Source of the DNA: JAGPUQ01 sp036677085
Lineage (GTDB): Bacteria > Pseudomonadota > Gammaproteobacteria > Pseudomonadales > Porticoccaceae
Assembly: GCA_036677085.1 (NCBI GenBank)
Contig: JAKFFI010000016.1
Coordinates: 1 to 64,000, forward strand
DNA: 64,000 nt
Direction: 5' to 3'
Shown here: positions 63,929 through 64,000 of the stretch, one piece after another
How positions within the stretch are numbered: the stretch's first letter is position 1
How the letters are laid out: each line of letters begins with the position of its first letter
The notes under the pieces: model-generated
Database searches by the model: none
Seen by the model: the letters and a program-made list of their open reading frames with translations, nothing else
What the model was told of the DNA's origin: nothing
Translations under genes and position numbers: made by a program

Positions 63929-64000
63929 CGGCTTGTTGAAAAAAGTCGCGAGGCGGTCGGATGCGAGGCGCACGGCGCGCAGCGACCGAGACACCTCAGA

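Overview
The window is about 64 kb of a GC-rich gammaproteobacterial chromosome. Evidence for this placement: the order rpsB-tsf-pyrH-frr-uppS-cdsA-dxr-rseP-bamA, divergent from map-glnD-dapC; a dapA-bamC-(MBL)-purC cluster; a valS-holC-pepA block divergent from lptFG; and a LapD/LapG pair. I cannot name the genus from sequence alone.

Layout. (1) 1 to about 14.6 kb is accessory and scarred. It begins with the 3' end of guaA and carries two decayed IS91-family elements, remnants of a Rieske oxygenase gene, a MocR-type regulator, a methyltransferase and an internal piece of guaA. Intact cargo: a ferritin-like protein, a DUF481 outer-membrane protein, a GAF-GGDEF-EAL protein, a RES/Xre toxin-antitoxin pair coupled to a DnaQ-like exonuclease, a Baeyer-Villiger-type monooxygenase, a 5'-nucleotidase and a HipB-like regulator with no HipA. 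A second guaA 3'-end-like sequence at about 13.0 kb shares a 21-bp identical core with the true guaA end, so 0.24-13.03 kb looks like a relic island in the guaA attachment site. (2) 14.7-22.5 kb: a small membrane protein, a FimT-like pseudopilin, an Rrf2 regulator and a complete SUF Fe-S assembly operon (sufB-C-D-S, A-type carrier, sufT, sufE). (3) 22.5-32.3 kb: acyl-CoA ligase, valS, a small coupled ORF, holC, pepA, lptF, lptG and an RDD protein. (4) 32.5-34.7 kb: an HvfABC-type operon (EGKCG-repeat precursor, MNIO/DUF692 enzyme, DUF2063 partner), i.e. a copper-related RiPP system. (5) 34.7-37.5 kb: the lapG/lapD c-di-GMP adhesin-release switch. (6) 37.5-45.9 kb: gltX, tRNA-Ala(GGC), dapA, bamC, an MBL hydrolase, purC, an AT-rich non-coding island with DnaA-box-like sites, an LRR lipoprotein, rsmJ and a GT25 glycosyltransferase. 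(7) 45.9-54.0 kb, minus strand: dapE, dapD, an ArsC/Spx-like protein, nth, dapC, glnD, map. (8) 54.1-63.9 kb, plus strand: the rpsB-to-bamA cluster.

How it fits together. The core genes cover lysine/peptidoglycan precursor synthesis (dapA, C, D, E), nitrogen signalling (glnD), translation (rpsB, tsf, frr, valS, gltX, map), isoprenoid and phospholipid steps (dxr, uppS, cdsA), envelope biogenesis (lptFG, bamA, bamC, rseP) and Fe-S assembly by SUF. The most unusual functional systems are the HvfABC operon, the three-gene RES-Xre-exonuclease cassette, and the origin-like intergenic region at 43.2-43.45 kb.
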